23,164 bases of DNA from UBA3210 sp963648895 (GCA_963648895.1 CAVJGK010000010.1:1-23164), one strand, 5' to 3'; positions 13,674 through 21,980 are shown, counted from the first letter of the stretch. Made by a program: numbers and translations. Notes: a model not told the origin generated them from the letters alone.

Positions 13674-15065
13674 ATGAATGAATTAATTCAAGAAATTTTA
13701 GATATTGTCAGATCTAATATTTCTTCACAAGAAAAGAAAGAAAAACTCTCACACTACCACGATTCTGACGTCGCGGATGCTTTTGAATTTTTATCAGATG
13801 AAGAGAAAGCAGAATTAACAAAAATCTTAGGTGCCGAAGAAGCTTCTGATATTTTAACTTATGTTGAAGATAAAGATGAATTCTTAGACTACATGAAAGA
13901 AGATCAAGCGGCAGACATTATTGAAAATATGGATGCAGATGATGCGGTCGATGCTCTTCAAGAAATGGAAGATGAAGATAGAGAGAAAATCTTAAACTTA
14001 ATCGAAGATGATGAAGTTAAAGAAGATATTAAATTAATTTTATCATTCGAAGATGATGAAGTTGGTTCTTTAATGACCACTAACTACGTCACCATTTTAG
14101 ATACAGATGATGTAAAAAAAGCAATGAAGAAAGTCATTGAACAAGCTAGTGACAATGATAACATTTCACTTATTTTCATCACTGATAAAGATGATAAGTT
14201 CGTTGGCGCTTTAAATTTAAATGATTTAATTATCGCTCGTCAAGGTGATGATTTAATGGCTAAAGCAATTACTAATTATCCATCGATAAGAGCTAAAGCT
14301 AAAATTGATGATGTTATTAATGACATTAAAGATTACAACGAAAAAATTATTCCAATTGTTGATGATGACGATAAGATCATTGGTGCTTTAACCGCGAATG
14401 ACGTTGTTGAACTTGTTACAAGTGAATTACACGAAGATATGCACCGTTTAGCTGGTTTAACTTCCGAAGATAAAGATGAATCAATTTGGGTATCTATGAG
14501 AAAAAGATTACCTTGGTTAGTCTTATTATTATTCTTAGGATTAGTTGTTTCTAGTGTAGTTTCTGCTTTTGAAACTGTTATTGCCGTAATCTCTGCAGCA
14601 GTATTGTTCCAATCTGTTGTCTTTGATATGGCTGGTAATGCAGGTACTCAATCTTTAGCGGTTACTTTAACCGATATTAATGATGAAGATGAAATCGGCA
14701 AAAAGAAAATCATGAAAATGCTTTATAAAGAAACTTTAGTCGGTATTTTCAACGGTATCTTATTAGGTATTTTATCATTTGGTGTTATTTTCTTATTCTT
14801 AGTTATTAGACATGAAGGAGTCTATTCAGATAAATCTAATGTCTTTGATGCAATGGATTGTTTGAAAGTATCTGCAAGTGTCGGAACTGCTTTAATTATT
14901 TCTATTACTTTATCTAATATCGTTGGTTTATTATTACCAATCTTATTTAAGAAGATAAAAGTAGACCCAGCAGTAGCATCAGGACCAATGATCACAACTA
15001 TTAATGATATGGTTTCTGCTTGCGTTTATTACACATTAATCGGCGTTTTCTTCGCATTATTCTAA
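13674..15065 (+). CDS. mgtE: Magnesium transporter MgtE
   Basis: MgtE is a homodimeric Mg2+ channel whose cytoplasmic domains close the pore when internal Mg2+ is high. The 463-residue protein shows the acidic N-terminal superhelix domain (about 1-130, with DAFEFLSDEEKAEL), two CBS domains (about 130-250), the plug helix, and the five-helix membrane domain from about 279. Conserved pore-domain stretches include GNAGTQSLAVTL and VDPAVASGPMITTINDM, the latter with D445 at the position of the Mg2+-selective Asp of the pore. AGGAGGT precedes the ATG. A structured leader with a small ORF lies upstream, so expression is probably controlled after transcription starts. I see no convincing terminator directly after it. 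Confidence 0.95.
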   Translation: MNELIQEILDIVRSNISSQEKKEKLSHYHDSDVADAFEFLSDEEKAELTKILGAEEASDILTYVEDKDEFLDYMKEDQAADIIENMDADDAVDALQEMEDEDREKILNLIEDDEVKEDIKLILSFEDDEVGSLMTTNYVTILDTDDVKKAMKKVIEQASDNDNISLIFITDKDDKFVGALNLNDLIIARQGDDLMAKAITNYPSIRAKAKIDDVINDIKDYNEKIIPIVDDDDKIIGALTANDVVELVTSELHEDMHRLAGLTSEDKDESIWVSMRKRLPWLVLLLFLGLVVSSVVSAFETVIAVISAAVLFQSVVFDMAGNAGTQSLAVTLTDINDEDEIGKKKIMKMLYKETLVGIFNGILLGILSFGVIFLFLVIRHEGVYSDKSNVFDAMDCLKVSASVGTALIISITLSNIVGLLLPILFKKIKVDPAVASGPMITTINDMVSACVYYTLIGVFFALF

Positions 15066-15102
15066 TTTTTTAGAAAAAAATACAAAAAATTAAAAAAATG
15101 TC

Positions 15103-15132
15103 TTGATTTATTAGGTAAATGTTTGGTATTAT
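15103..15132 (+). promoter_or_regulatory. Promoter of the tRNA cluster
   Basis: TTGATT (15103-15108), an 18-base spacer and TATTAT (15127-15132). Transcription would start near 15139, about 20 bases before the first tRNA. Confidence 0.55.
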
Positions 15133-15159
15133 TATAAGGCATTGAGCGAATGTCTTATA
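15133..15159 (+). repeat. 11-bp hairpin abutting the first tRNA
   Basis: TATAAGGCATT pairs with AATGTCTTATA (one G-T pair) around the loop GAGCG, ending two bases before tRNA-Met. It has no T run. It covers the likely start of transcription, so it could be a DNA operator or a 5' processing structure. Confidence 0.5.
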
Positions 15160-15160
15160 T

Positions 15161-15237
15161 GGCGGTGTAGCCCAGTTGGTTAGAGCGGCCGGCTCATACC
15201 CGGCAGGTCGAGGGTTCGACCCCCTCTGCCGCCACCA
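15161..15237 (+). tRNA. tRNA-Met (CAU), elongator
   Basis: The full cloverleaf includes an encoded CCA. The acceptor stem is GGCGGTG/TGCCGCC with two wobble pairs, the anticodon stem GCCGG/CCGGC with loop CTCATAC, and the T arm GAGGG/CCCTC. G1-C72 pairing and the lack of three G-C pairs of initiator type in the anticodon stem argue against tRNA-fMet. The acceptor and D arm resemble Bacillus elongator tRNA-Met. Confidence 0.92.
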
Positions 15238-15244
15238 ATTATAA

Positions 15245-15320
15245 GGACCCTTAGTTCAATGGTTAGAGCCCCCGTCTCATAAACGGGTCGTTGCAGGTTC
15301 AAGTCCTGCAGGGTCCACCA
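15245..15320 (+). tRNA. tRNA-Ile2 (CAU, lysidine-modified)
   Basis: The cloverleaf has an encoded CCA, acceptor GGACCCT/AGGGTCC and anticodon stem CCCGT/ACGGG with loop CTCATAA. The anticodon reads CAU, but the acceptor and the A37-A38 loop resemble the minor isoleucine tRNA, whose C34 is changed to lysidine by TilS to read AUA. Identity as Ile rather than Met is a family comparison from memory. Confidence 0.85.
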
Positions 15321-15337
15321 ACTTAATAAACAAACAT

Positions 15338-15428
15338 GGAGAAATACCCAAGTGGCTGAAGGGGATGGTCTTGAAAACCATTAGGGGGTGAAAGCCCCGC
15401 CAGAGTTCAAATCTCTGTTTCTCCGCCA
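15338..15428 (+). tRNA. tRNA-Ser (UGA)
   Basis: A class II tRNA of 91 bases with a long variable arm (AGGGGG...GCCCCG region), acceptor GGAGAAA/TTTCTCC, discriminator G, encoded CCA, and anticodon stem ATGGT/ACCAT with loop CTTGAAA giving anticodon UGA. It reads UCN serine codons, which are frequent here as TCA and TCT. Confidence 0.93.
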
Positions 15429-15439
15429 GTAGAAAATTT

Positions 15440-15462
15440 AGACACCTTCGGGTGTCTTTTTT
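15440..15462 (+). terminator. Terminator of the tRNA cluster
   Basis: AGACACC, a stable TTCG tetraloop, GGTGTCT and a T run. It lies 11 bases after tRNA-Ser. Confidence 0.93.
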
Positions 15463-15463
15463 C

Positions 15464-15492
15464 TTTATATATAAGTTTAAAATCTATATAAT
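15464..15492 (+). promoter_or_regulatory. Promoter upstream of the atpI-like gene
   Basis: A consensus -10 TATAAT (15487-15492) with a weak -35 TTTATA (15464-15469) at 17 bases, directly behind the tRNA terminator. It would serve the atpI-like gene and probably the whole ATPase operon. Confidence 0.5.
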
Positions 15493-15512
15493 AAAAACAT
15501 GGAGGAAACAAG

Positions 15513-15926
15513 ATGGAAAATGAAAATTTATTAGAAGCAAAACAAACTTTATTATGGTGCTCAATAGTCGATATAGGATTATTTATTTTATCATCATTTT
15601 GTTTTTTTATCGATCAAATGTGGATTCCTTTAGGATTTCTTCTTGGAGGATTCTTTTCAAATATTAATTATTTAGTTTTATACTGGTTTACCGGTTTATT
15701 ATTAAAACCATTTTCAAGAAGAAAACTTTTATCTGCGTCTTTATACCTTCTAAGAATGTTATTATTTGCTTTAGGATTATTTATTTGCATCTTTTTACAA
15801 TCAAAAGGATATAAGATTTTCTTCTTTGGAACATGCCTTGCATCTTATTTAGTTAACATTGTTGTGCTAATTGTAGTCAATAACAAAAATGATAAGAAAA
15901 AGGCCTTAGAAAATAAAAAAAATTAA
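15513..15926 (+). CDS. atpI: AtpI-like membrane protein at the head of the ATP synthase operon
   Basis: A 137-residue integral membrane protein with four predicted helices (about 12-33, 36-60, 72-96 and 100-124), short loops and a Lys-rich cytoplasmic tail. Its size, topology and position before atpB match ATP synthase protein I, a poorly conserved factor linked to c-ring assembly and in some species to cation handling. The Arg-Arg-Lys between helices 2 and 3 fits the positive-inside rule. GGAGGA precedes the ATG. Sequence identity to named AtpI proteins cannot be judged by eye, so the assignment rests on topology and context. Confidence 0.65.
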   Translation: MENENLLEAKQTLLWCSIVDIGLFILSSFCFFIDQMWIPLGFLLGGFFSNINYLVLYWFTGLLLKPFSRRKLLSASLYLLRMLLFALGLFICIFLQSKGYKIFFFGTCLASYLVNIVVLIVVNNKNDKKKALENKKN

Positions 15927-15971
15927 CTTCATTTTAACTAAAAATCAATAGAAAATTACAAACAAAAATCC

Positions 15972-15977
15972 TATAAT
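15972..15977 (+). promoter_or_regulatory. Possible second -10 box before atpB
   Basis: A consensus TATAAT lies 33 bases before the atpB ATG, with only a weak TAGAAA at the -35 position (15949-15954). It could be an internal promoter for the structural ATPase genes. Confidence 0.35.
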
Positions 15978-16009
15978 AATTCATGGGTTATCCAAAAAGG
16001 AGGCAATTA

Positions 16010-16792
16010 ATGAGTAATATATTAGCTATTACATTTTCGACTGATATATTTCCAGCTGAACTTATCGTTAGTTTAGGAATTATCTTAGTCATATTAATAT
16101 TAAGCTTAATTGTCTTTTTTAAAGCGAAGAAAGTTGATCCGTTAGAAAAGCCAAAGGGAATTATGTTATTGGCCGAAATGTATGTTTCTTTTATTGACAA
16201 AACTATCGGTGAAAACTTAGGTATTCAATTTAAAAAGATTGCTGGTGCAGTATATGGTGGCTTATACATCTATCTATTTGCATGTATGTTAATTGGTTTA
16301 TTAGGTTTTGAATCACCAATTACATTCTTATACATACCAGTAACATTAGGTTTAACTACATTTATCTTAATACATGCAACTGCAGCGCATTATAATAAGT
16401 GGAGATATTTCCATCGTTATATCGAACCAATGGCGTTCTTCTTACCTATTAACTTATTATCAATGTGGGCTCCATTACTAAGTTTATCTTTCCGTTTATT
16501 CGGTAATGCTGTCGCAGGTTATGTTATTATGAAAATGGTATACTGGGCATTTGAACCTTTAACTATTGCCGGAGGATTTATCTCTCCAGCTTCGTTAATC
16601 GCTCCAGTATTACACGCTTACTTTGATGTCTTCAGTGCTTATATTCAAACCACTGTATTTACATTATTATCAATGGCTTTAATTAAGAATGAAGTTCCAG
16701 AAGACATTAATACTCAAAAAGAAAAAGAATATAAGGAAAGTGTTGCTAAGTTAGAAGAAGTTAGAAACTTAACTAACGCAATGAACAAATAA
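16010..16792 (+). CDS. atpB: F1Fo ATP synthase subunit a
   Basis: Subunit a forms the stator half of the ion path in the membrane. The 260-residue protein has several membrane helices from about residue 15. It carries the essential Arg in LSFRLFGN (R162) and the C-terminal helix AYFDVFSAYIQTTVFTLLSM (with Q213), both diagnostic. I chose ATG at 16010, which has AAAAGGAGG at good spacing; an in-frame ATG at 15983 lies upstream of that site and would add nine unlikely residues. The last 35 residues are a charged tail, longer than usual. atpE follows after 15 bases. Confidence 0.96.
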   Translation: MSNILAITFSTDIFPAELIVSLGIILVILILSLIVFFKAKKVDPLEKPKGIMLLAEMYVSFIDKTIGENLGIQFKKIAGAVYGGLYIYLFACMLIGLLGFESPITFLYIPVTLGLTTFILIHATAAHYNKWRYFHRYIEPMAFFLPINLLSMWAPLLSLSFRLFGNAVAGYVIMKMVYWAFEPLTIAGGFISPASLIAPVLHAYFDVFSAYIQTTVFTLLSMALIKNEVPEDINTQKEKEYKESVAKLEEVRNLTNAMNK

Positions 16793-16807
16793 CAAGGAGG
16801 ATAAAAT

Positions 16808-17077
16808 ATGTTATTAAATTTTTTAGCAGAAGCAAGTTCTTACAACGAATTTTTTAGTGCAGGTTTGGCATTATTAGGTTCAGGTATCGCAGTTTTAGGT
16901 GGTATTGGTCCTGGTATTGGTGAAGGTTTCGTTTGTAAAGCAGGTGTTGAAGGCGTTGCAAGAAACCCAGAAGCAGCTGGCTCAATTCGTTCAACAATGA
17001 TCTTAGGTTGTGCTCTTTGTGAAACAACTGGTATTTATGCTTTCTTAATTGCTTTATTACTCTTATTCGTTCACTAA
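16808..17077 (+). CDS. atpE: F1Fo ATP synthase subunit c (rotor), two-carboxylate ion site
   Basis: Subunit c forms the rotor ring. Its 89 residues make two helices joined by the polar loop ARNPEAAG (51-58). The first helix has GGIGPGIGEG with P35 and E39; the second has CETTGIYAF with E72, T73 and T74. E72 is the essential carboxylate. E39 sits where Na+-type rotors have Gln or Glu; the spacing of 33 residues to E72 is the same as Q32-E65 in Ilyobacter tartaricus. Together with Thr after the Glu this suggests Na+ coupling. A strong AAGGAGG precedes the ATG. atpF starts six bases after the stop. Confidence 0.96.
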   Translation: MLLNFLAEASSYNEFFSAGLALLGSGIAVLGGIGPGIGEGFVCKAGVEGVARNPEAAGSIRSTMILGCALCETTGIYAFLIALLLLFVH

Positions 17078-17083
17078 TTTTAA

Positions 17084-17671
17084 ATGAAAAAGAAATTACC
17101 AATATTAATTGTTAGTTTAATATCTTTAGTAACCTTATCTTCTTGTTCAGGTCAACCTTTAGGCCAAGAAGATTTCGTTAAAAAGATGTTTGGCTCATGG
17201 CAATCATTAGTCATTCAATTAACTTCTACATTAATATTATTCCTCGTTGTAGGATTCTTTGTTTTTAAACCAGTTCGTAAAATTTTACAAACTCGTCAAG
17301 ATTATGTAGTTTCTCAAGTTAAAGATGCAGAAGCATATAAAGAAGATGCAAAATTAAAGCAAGATGAAGCTGATAAACGCATAGCTTCTTTAAACGATCA
17401 AGCAAAATTAATTATTGATGAAGCTAATAAGAATGCTGCAACAATCAAAGATAACGCTAATAAGGAAATGGATGAAGAAAGACTTCACCAAAAAGCATTA
17501 TTAGCAAAAGAAATTGAACAAGAAAAAGTAAAAGCAAAAGAAGAAATACGCAAAGAAATTGTCTCAGTCGCTCTTGATGCTTCTAAAGCAATTTTAGAAA
17601 GAGAAGTGACTAAGTCAGACAATGATAAAATTGTTGATGACTTTATTAAGGAAGTAGAATCTGATGAATAA
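17084..17671 (+). CDS. atpF: F1Fo ATP synthase subunit b with lipoprotein signal
   Basis: Subunit b is the peripheral stalk that links subunit a to F1. The 195-residue protein has a Lys-rich start, a hydrophobic stretch and the lipobox L18-S19-S20-C21, then a normal membrane helix (about 41-61), the basic FKPVRKIL segment and a long Lys/Glu/Ala coiled coil. Most b subunits lack the N-terminal part; a lipoprotein b subunit has been reported for Mycoplasma pneumoniae. I keep ATG at 17084 because it gives the complete signal peptide, although there is no Shine-Dalgarno sequence, only a start six bases after the atpE stop. Translation may depend on ribosomes finishing atpE. It overlaps atpH by 8 bases. 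Confidence 0.93.
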   Translation: MKKKLPILIVSLISLVTLSSCSGQPLGQEDFVKKMFGSWQSLVIQLTSTLILFLVVGFFVFKPVRKILQTRQDYVVSQVKDAEAYKEDAKLKQDEADKRIASLNDQAKLIIDEANKNAATIKDNANKEMDEERLHQKALLAKEIEQEKVKAKEEIRKEIVSVALDASKAILEREVTKSDNDKIVDDFIKEVESDE

Positions 17672-18200
17672 TTTAGCAAGTAGATATGCATCAGCTCTTT
17701 TAAGCCTCGCTTTAGAAGAGAATAAAAATGCTGAATATAGAGAATATTTAAAATCTATTTATGAAGTATTAAACCAAGATGATCAATTTATTAAATTATT
17801 AGAATGTTACACTATTTCTAAAGATGAGAAGAAAGAGCTTATTGATAAAATTATCATCAATGCTCCTTCTACCCATATCAATGCATTTTTTAAGGTTATT
17901 ATTGATAACAACCGCGCTCATTACATTAAAGATATCATCGCAGGTTTCATTACACTATCTAATGAAAAAGATGGTATTTCTGAAGGATATATTTATTCTT
18001 CAAGCGAATTAAGTAAAGAGCAAATTGAAAAGATTGCAAATGCAATCGGTAAGAAGATAAATAAAAATATCTATCTTAAATTAAGAATTGATGAATCTTT
18101 AATCGGTGGATTTAAAGTAGTAATCAATGATTACGTATTTGATGCATCTATTAAGAATAAAGTAGATTCATTAAAACAAGTGTTACTAGAAGGGAGATAA
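17664..18200 (+). CDS. atpH: F1Fo ATP synthase subunit delta
   Basis: The delta subunit (OSCP homologue) caps F1 and joins it to the b stalk. The 178 residues show the helical N-terminal domain starting NNLASRYASALLSLALEE and the conserved C-terminal IDESLIGGFKVVINDYVFDASIKNKVDSL. Length is normal. Its start lies within the end of atpF with AAGGAAG inside that gene, so the two are translationally coupled. atpA follows after five bases. Confidence 0.95.
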   Translation: MNNLASRYASALLSLALEENKNAEYREYLKSIYEVLNQDDQFIKLLECYTISKDEKKELIDKIIINAPSTHINAFFKVIIDNNRAHYIKDIIAGFITLSNEKDGISEGYIYSSSELSKEQIEKIANAIGKKINKNIYLKLRIDESLIGGFKVVINDYVFDASIKNKVDSLKQVLLEGR

Positions 18201-18205
18201 ACGAG

Positions 18206-19705
18206 ATGATTATTAAACCAAATGAAATTTCCGAATTAATCAAAGAACAAATCAAATCGTATACTCATAAATTAGAAACTAATGACGTTGGTACAGTTAT
18301 TTCAATCGGTGATGGTGTCGCTACTGTCTATGGTTTAGATAAATGTATGCTTAACGAATTATTAGAATTCCCTAATAACATCTATGGTATGGCATTCAAC
18401 CTCAATGAAGAAAGCGTTGGCGTTGTTATGTTAGGTTCATGTGAAGCTATTAAAGAAGGCGACTTAGTCAAAAGAACTGGCTCTGTTGTTGAAGTACCAG
18501 TTGGTGATGGATTATTAGGTAGAGTTGTCAATGCATTAGGTCAACCAATCGATGGTCATGGTGATATTAAATTCGATCACAAAAGACCAATCGAAAGAAT
18601 TGCTCCTGGTGTTATGACCCGTAAATCAGTTTCTGTTCCACTTCAAACAGGTATTAAAGCAATCGATGCAATGATTCCTATTGGAAGAGGCCAAAGAGAA
18701 TTAATTATCGGTGATAGACAAACAGGTAAAACTGCAATCGCAATTGATACAATTTTAAACCAAAAAGGTAAAGATTGTTATTGTATTTATGTCGCAATTG
18801 GACAAAAGAATTCAACTGTTGCCCATATTGTTGAAAGATTAAGAAAAGCTGGCGCGATGGAATATACTACAGTTGTTTCTGCAACTGCAAGTGAACTTGC
18901 TCCTATTCAATATATTGCACCTTATTCAGGTGTCACTATTGCGGAAGAATGGATGGAACAAGGTAAAGATGTTTTAATCGTTTATGATGATTTATCAAAA
19001 CACGCAGTCGCATATAGAACAATGGCTTTATTATTAAGAAGAGCTCCAGGTAGAGAAGCTTACCCTGGTGATGTTTTCTATTTACATAGTAGATTACTTG
19101 AAAGAGCTTGTAGAGTAAATGAAGAAAATGGCGGCGGTTCAATTACTGCTTTACCAATCATTGAAACTCAAGCTGGTGATATTTCTGCTTATATTCCAAC
19201 TAATGTTATTTCTATTACTGATGGACAAATTTTCTTACAAACTGAATTATTCAATGCTGGTCAAAGACCTGCAGTTGATTCTGGTTTATCAGTATCTAGA
19301 GTTGGTTCTGCAGCCCAAATTAAAGCTATGAAACAAGTTGCAGGTTCATTAAAGATTGAACTTGCTTCATATCATGAATTATTATCATTCTCACAATTTG
19401 GTTCTGACCTTGATGCAGAAACAAAGAGAGTTTTAAATCATGGTGAAAAATTAATGGAAGTATTAAAACAAGATCAATACGCTCCATATGATGTAAATAG
19501 ACAAATTGTTGAACTATTTGCAGCAAAAAATAGATATTTAGATGATTTAGAAACTTCTAAAGTTAAAGAATCATTAAATGGTTTATATCAAGAAATTGAA
19601 TTAAATCATAAAGAAATTCTTGATGAATTAACAACAAAGAAAGTTATTTCAAAAGAATTAGAAGAAACATTAAATAAAGTAATGAAAGATTATTTTAATA
19701 GATAG
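18206..19705 (+). CDS. atpA: F1Fo ATP synthase subunit alpha
   Basis: Alpha forms the F1 hexamer with beta and carries the non-catalytic nucleotide sites. In 499 residues it has the N-terminal beta barrel (VGTVISIGDGVATVYGLD), the P-loop GDRQTGKT (169-176), the DDLSKHAVAYR motif and the ALPIIETQAGDISAYIPTNVISITDGQ signature. AAGGGAG precedes the ATG. It is complete and of normal length. Confidence 0.98.
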   Translation: MIIKPNEISELIKEQIKSYTHKLETNDVGTVISIGDGVATVYGLDKCMLNELLEFPNNIYGMAFNLNEESVGVVMLGSCEAIKEGDLVKRTGSVVEVPVGDGLLGRVVNALGQPIDGHGDIKFDHKRPIERIAPGVMTRKSVSVPLQTGIKAIDAMIPIGRGQRELIIGDRQTGKTAIAIDTILNQKGKDCYCIYVAIGQKNSTVAHIVERLRKAGAMEYTTVVSATASELAPIQYIAPYSGVTIAEEWMEQGKDVLIVYDDLSKHAVAYRTMALLLRRAPGREAYPGDVFYLHSRLLERACRVNEENGGGSITALPIIETQAGDISAYIPTNVISITDGQIFLQTELFNAGQRPAVDSGLSVSRVGSAAQIKAMKQVAGSLKIELASYHELLSFSQFGSDLDAETKRVLNHGEKLMEVLKQDQYAPYDVNRQIVELFAAKNRYLDDLETSKVKESLNGLYQEIELNHKEILDELTTKKVISKELEETLNKVMKDYFNR

Positions 19706-19716
19706 GAGGTTAGATT

Positions 19717-20574
19717 ATGGCAAGTGGTTTACAACAAACTAAAAGAAGAATTAATAGCGTTAATTCGACTAAGAAAATCACCAATGCGATGCGTCTAGTC
19801 TCAACTGCAAAATTAAAATCTTGGAAAAAACGTCTTTCATATAATGGCGAATATGCCGAATCATTACATTCATTAATGAATATGGTTATTCAAAGTTTAT
19901 CTGAAGAAGAAAGATCTACTTTCTTTGGAAAAGACGAATCTAAAGGAACATTATTTATTGTCGTAACTTCTACATTAGGCTTATGTGGTGGTTATAATTA
20001 CAATATTTATAAAGAAGTTGTTCCTTTAATTGATAAAGAAAAAGATGAAGTATTAATTATTGGTACTAAAGGCTTATCTTATTTCAAACGTAATGGATAT
20101 AAAGTAAATGATAAATTTGTTACTTTAGCTTCTTCTTACGATGTAGCTGATATAAGAAAAGTTAAAAATGAAATTATGTCCAAATTACAATTAGGACAAG
20201 TTTCTCAAGTAAAGATGGCATATACTCATTTTAAAAATTCAATTACATTCATTCCTCATGTTATCGATATTTATCCAATACAAGAAGATAAAGAATATGT
20301 TTTAACTTCTAAAGAAAAAAATATGTTAATTGAACCAAATGCTAAAACTATCTTAGATTCTTTAATTCCTTTATATTTAGAAAGTTTAGTTAATACTTAC
20401 ATTATTGAATCATCAGTTAGTGAATTTGCATCACGTTCTAACGCGATGGAATCTGCAACTGATAATGCAACAGAAATTATTAATAAATTACAAATTCAAT
20501 TTAATAAAGCACGTCAACAATCAATCACTCAAGAAATTACTGAAGTTGTCGGCGGAGCTAATGCACAATCTTAG
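19717..20574 (+). CDS. atpG: F1Fo ATP synthase subunit gamma
   Basis: Gamma is the central rotating shaft. Its 285 residues show the conserved N-terminal helix (RRINSVNSTKKITNAMRLVSTAKL), the LGLCGGYN core motif and the C-terminal helix ending SRSNAMESATDNATEIINKLQIQFNKARQQSITQEITEVVGGA in paraphrase of the family pattern at about residues 238-281. AGGAGGT lies before the ATG, and the stop is followed at once by the atpD Shine-Dalgarno sequence. Confidence 0.97.
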   Translation: MASGLQQTKRRINSVNSTKKITNAMRLVSTAKLKSWKKRLSYNGEYAESLHSLMNMVIQSLSEEERSTFFGKDESKGTLFIVVTSTLGLCGGYNYNIYKEVVPLIDKEKDEVLIIGTKGLSYFKRNGYKVNDKFVTLASSYDVADIRKVKNEIMSKLQLGQVSQVKMAYTHFKNSITFIPHVIDIYPIQEDKEYVLTSKEKNMLIEPNAKTILDSLIPLYLESLVNTYIIESSVSEFASRSNAMESATDNATEIINKLQIQFNKARQQSITQEITEVVGGANAQS

Positions 20575-20584
20575 GAGGTGTAAT

Positions 20585-21979
20585 ATGCAAAATAACATTG
20601 GTAAAATTGTTCAAATCCAAGGTCCTATTATTGACGTTAGATTTCCAGATGGCCATATGCCTGAATTATTAACTGCAATTGAAATTCCTTTAAAAGATTC
20701 TAAATTAACAATTGAAGTCGCTCAACATATCGGAGATGACATCGCTAGATGTGTTTCTATGGGTGCAACTGAAGGTTTAGTTAGAGGAATGGACGCAGTA
20801 GATTTAGGTCATCCTATTGAAGTACCAGTAGGTGAAGCTACATTAGGAAGAATGTTTAACGTTCTTGGTCAACCTATTGATGGTTTAGCTGACGTTGATC
20901 CTAAAACAAAAAGAAGTCCAATTCATCGTGAACCACCTGCATTTAAAGACCAAACAACTGAATCAGTTATTCTTGAAACAGGTATTAAAGTTATCGATTT
21001 ACTTTGCCCTTATGTTAAAGGTGGTAAAATCGGTTTATTCGGTGGTGCTGGCGTTGGTAAAACAGTTTTAATTCAAGAATTAATTAATAACATCGCAACA
21101 CAAAAACATGGTATTTCTGTTTTCGCTGGTGTTGGTGAAAGAACTCGTGAAGGTAACGACCTTTATTATGAAATGAAAGAATCTGGCGTTTTAAATAAAA
21201 CAGCCTTAGTTTTCGGTCAAATGAATGAACCACCAGGAGCAAGATTAAGAGTTGCTTTATCTGGTTTAACTATGGCGGAATATTTCCGTGATGAACAAAA
21301 TCAAGACGTCTTATTATTCATTGATAACATTTTCAGATTTACTCAAGCTGGTAGTGAAGTTTCTGCTTTACTTGGTAGAATGCCTTCCGCGGTTGGTTAT
21401 CAACCTACTTTAGCGACTGAAATGGGTCAATTACAAGAAAGAATTACTTCTACAAATAAAGGATCTATTACATCAGTTCAAGCAATTTATGTTCCTGCTG
21501 ATGACTTAACTGACCCTGCACCTGCAACAACATTCACTCACCTTGATGCAAAAACAGTTCTTGATAGAGGTACTGCTGCTTTAGGTATTTATCCTGCAGT
21601 TGATCCACTTGGTTCATCTTCTACCATTCTTGATCCAAATATTGTTGGAAAAGAACATTATGAAGTCGCTCGTGGAGTTCAATCTATTTTACAAAAATAT
21701 AAAGAATTACAAGATATCATTGCAATTTTAGGTATGGATGAATTATCTGATGAAGATAAAGTTACAGTTAATAGAGCAAGAAGAATTAGAAACTTCTTAT
21801 CTCAACCATTCCATGTTGCAGAAGTATTCAATGGTTTCCCTGGAAAATTCGTAACATTACAAGACACAATCCGTTCATTTAAAGAAATCTTAGATGGTAA
21901 ACATGATGATTTACCAGAACAAGCATTCTTATATGTTGGTACAATCGAAGAAGCTGTAGAAAAGGCTAAGAACTTATAA
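20585..21979 (+). CDS. atpD: F1Fo ATP synthase subunit beta (catalytic)
   Basis: Beta carries the catalytic sites for ATP synthesis and hydrolysis. In 464 residues it has the P-loop GGAGVGKT (153-160), the GERTREGNDLY motif with the catalytic Glu, and LLFIDNIFRFTQAGSEVSALLGRMPSAVGYQPTL-type sequence (about 240-273). I chose ATG at 20585, which has GGAGGTG just upstream; the frame is open further upstream, but that part overlaps atpG in another frame and does not look like a beta N-terminus. Confidence 0.98.
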   Translation: MQNNIGKIVQIQGPIIDVRFPDGHMPELLTAIEIPLKDSKLTIEVAQHIGDDIARCVSMGATEGLVRGMDAVDLGHPIEVPVGEATLGRMFNVLGQPIDGLADVDPKTKRSPIHREPPAFKDQTTESVILETGIKVIDLLCPYVKGGKIGLFGGAGVGKTVLIQELINNIATQKHGISVFAGVGERTREGNDLYYEMKESGVLNKTALVFGQMNEPPGARLRVALSGLTMAEYFRDEQNQDVLLFIDNIFRFTQAGSEVSALLGRMPSAVGYQPTLATEMGQLQERITSTNKGSITSVQAIYVPADDLTDPAPATTFTHLDAKTVLDRGTAALGIYPAVDPLGSSSTILDPNIVGKEHYEVARGVQSILQKYKELQDIIAILGMDELSDEDKVTVNRARRIRNFLSQPFHVAEVFNGFPGKFVTLQDTIRSFKEILDGKHDDLPEQAFLYVGTIEEAVEKAKNL

Positions 21980-21980
21980 T

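Noticed and set aside
15059..15082. TTCTAA-TTTT-TTAGAA hairpin as the mgtE terminator
   Set aside because: The stem is short and AT-only and is followed by A residues on the plus strand; it overlaps the stop codon.
15161..15237. Initiator tRNA-fMet
   Set aside because: G1 pairs with C72 and the anticodon stem lacks the three consecutive G-C pairs of initiators.
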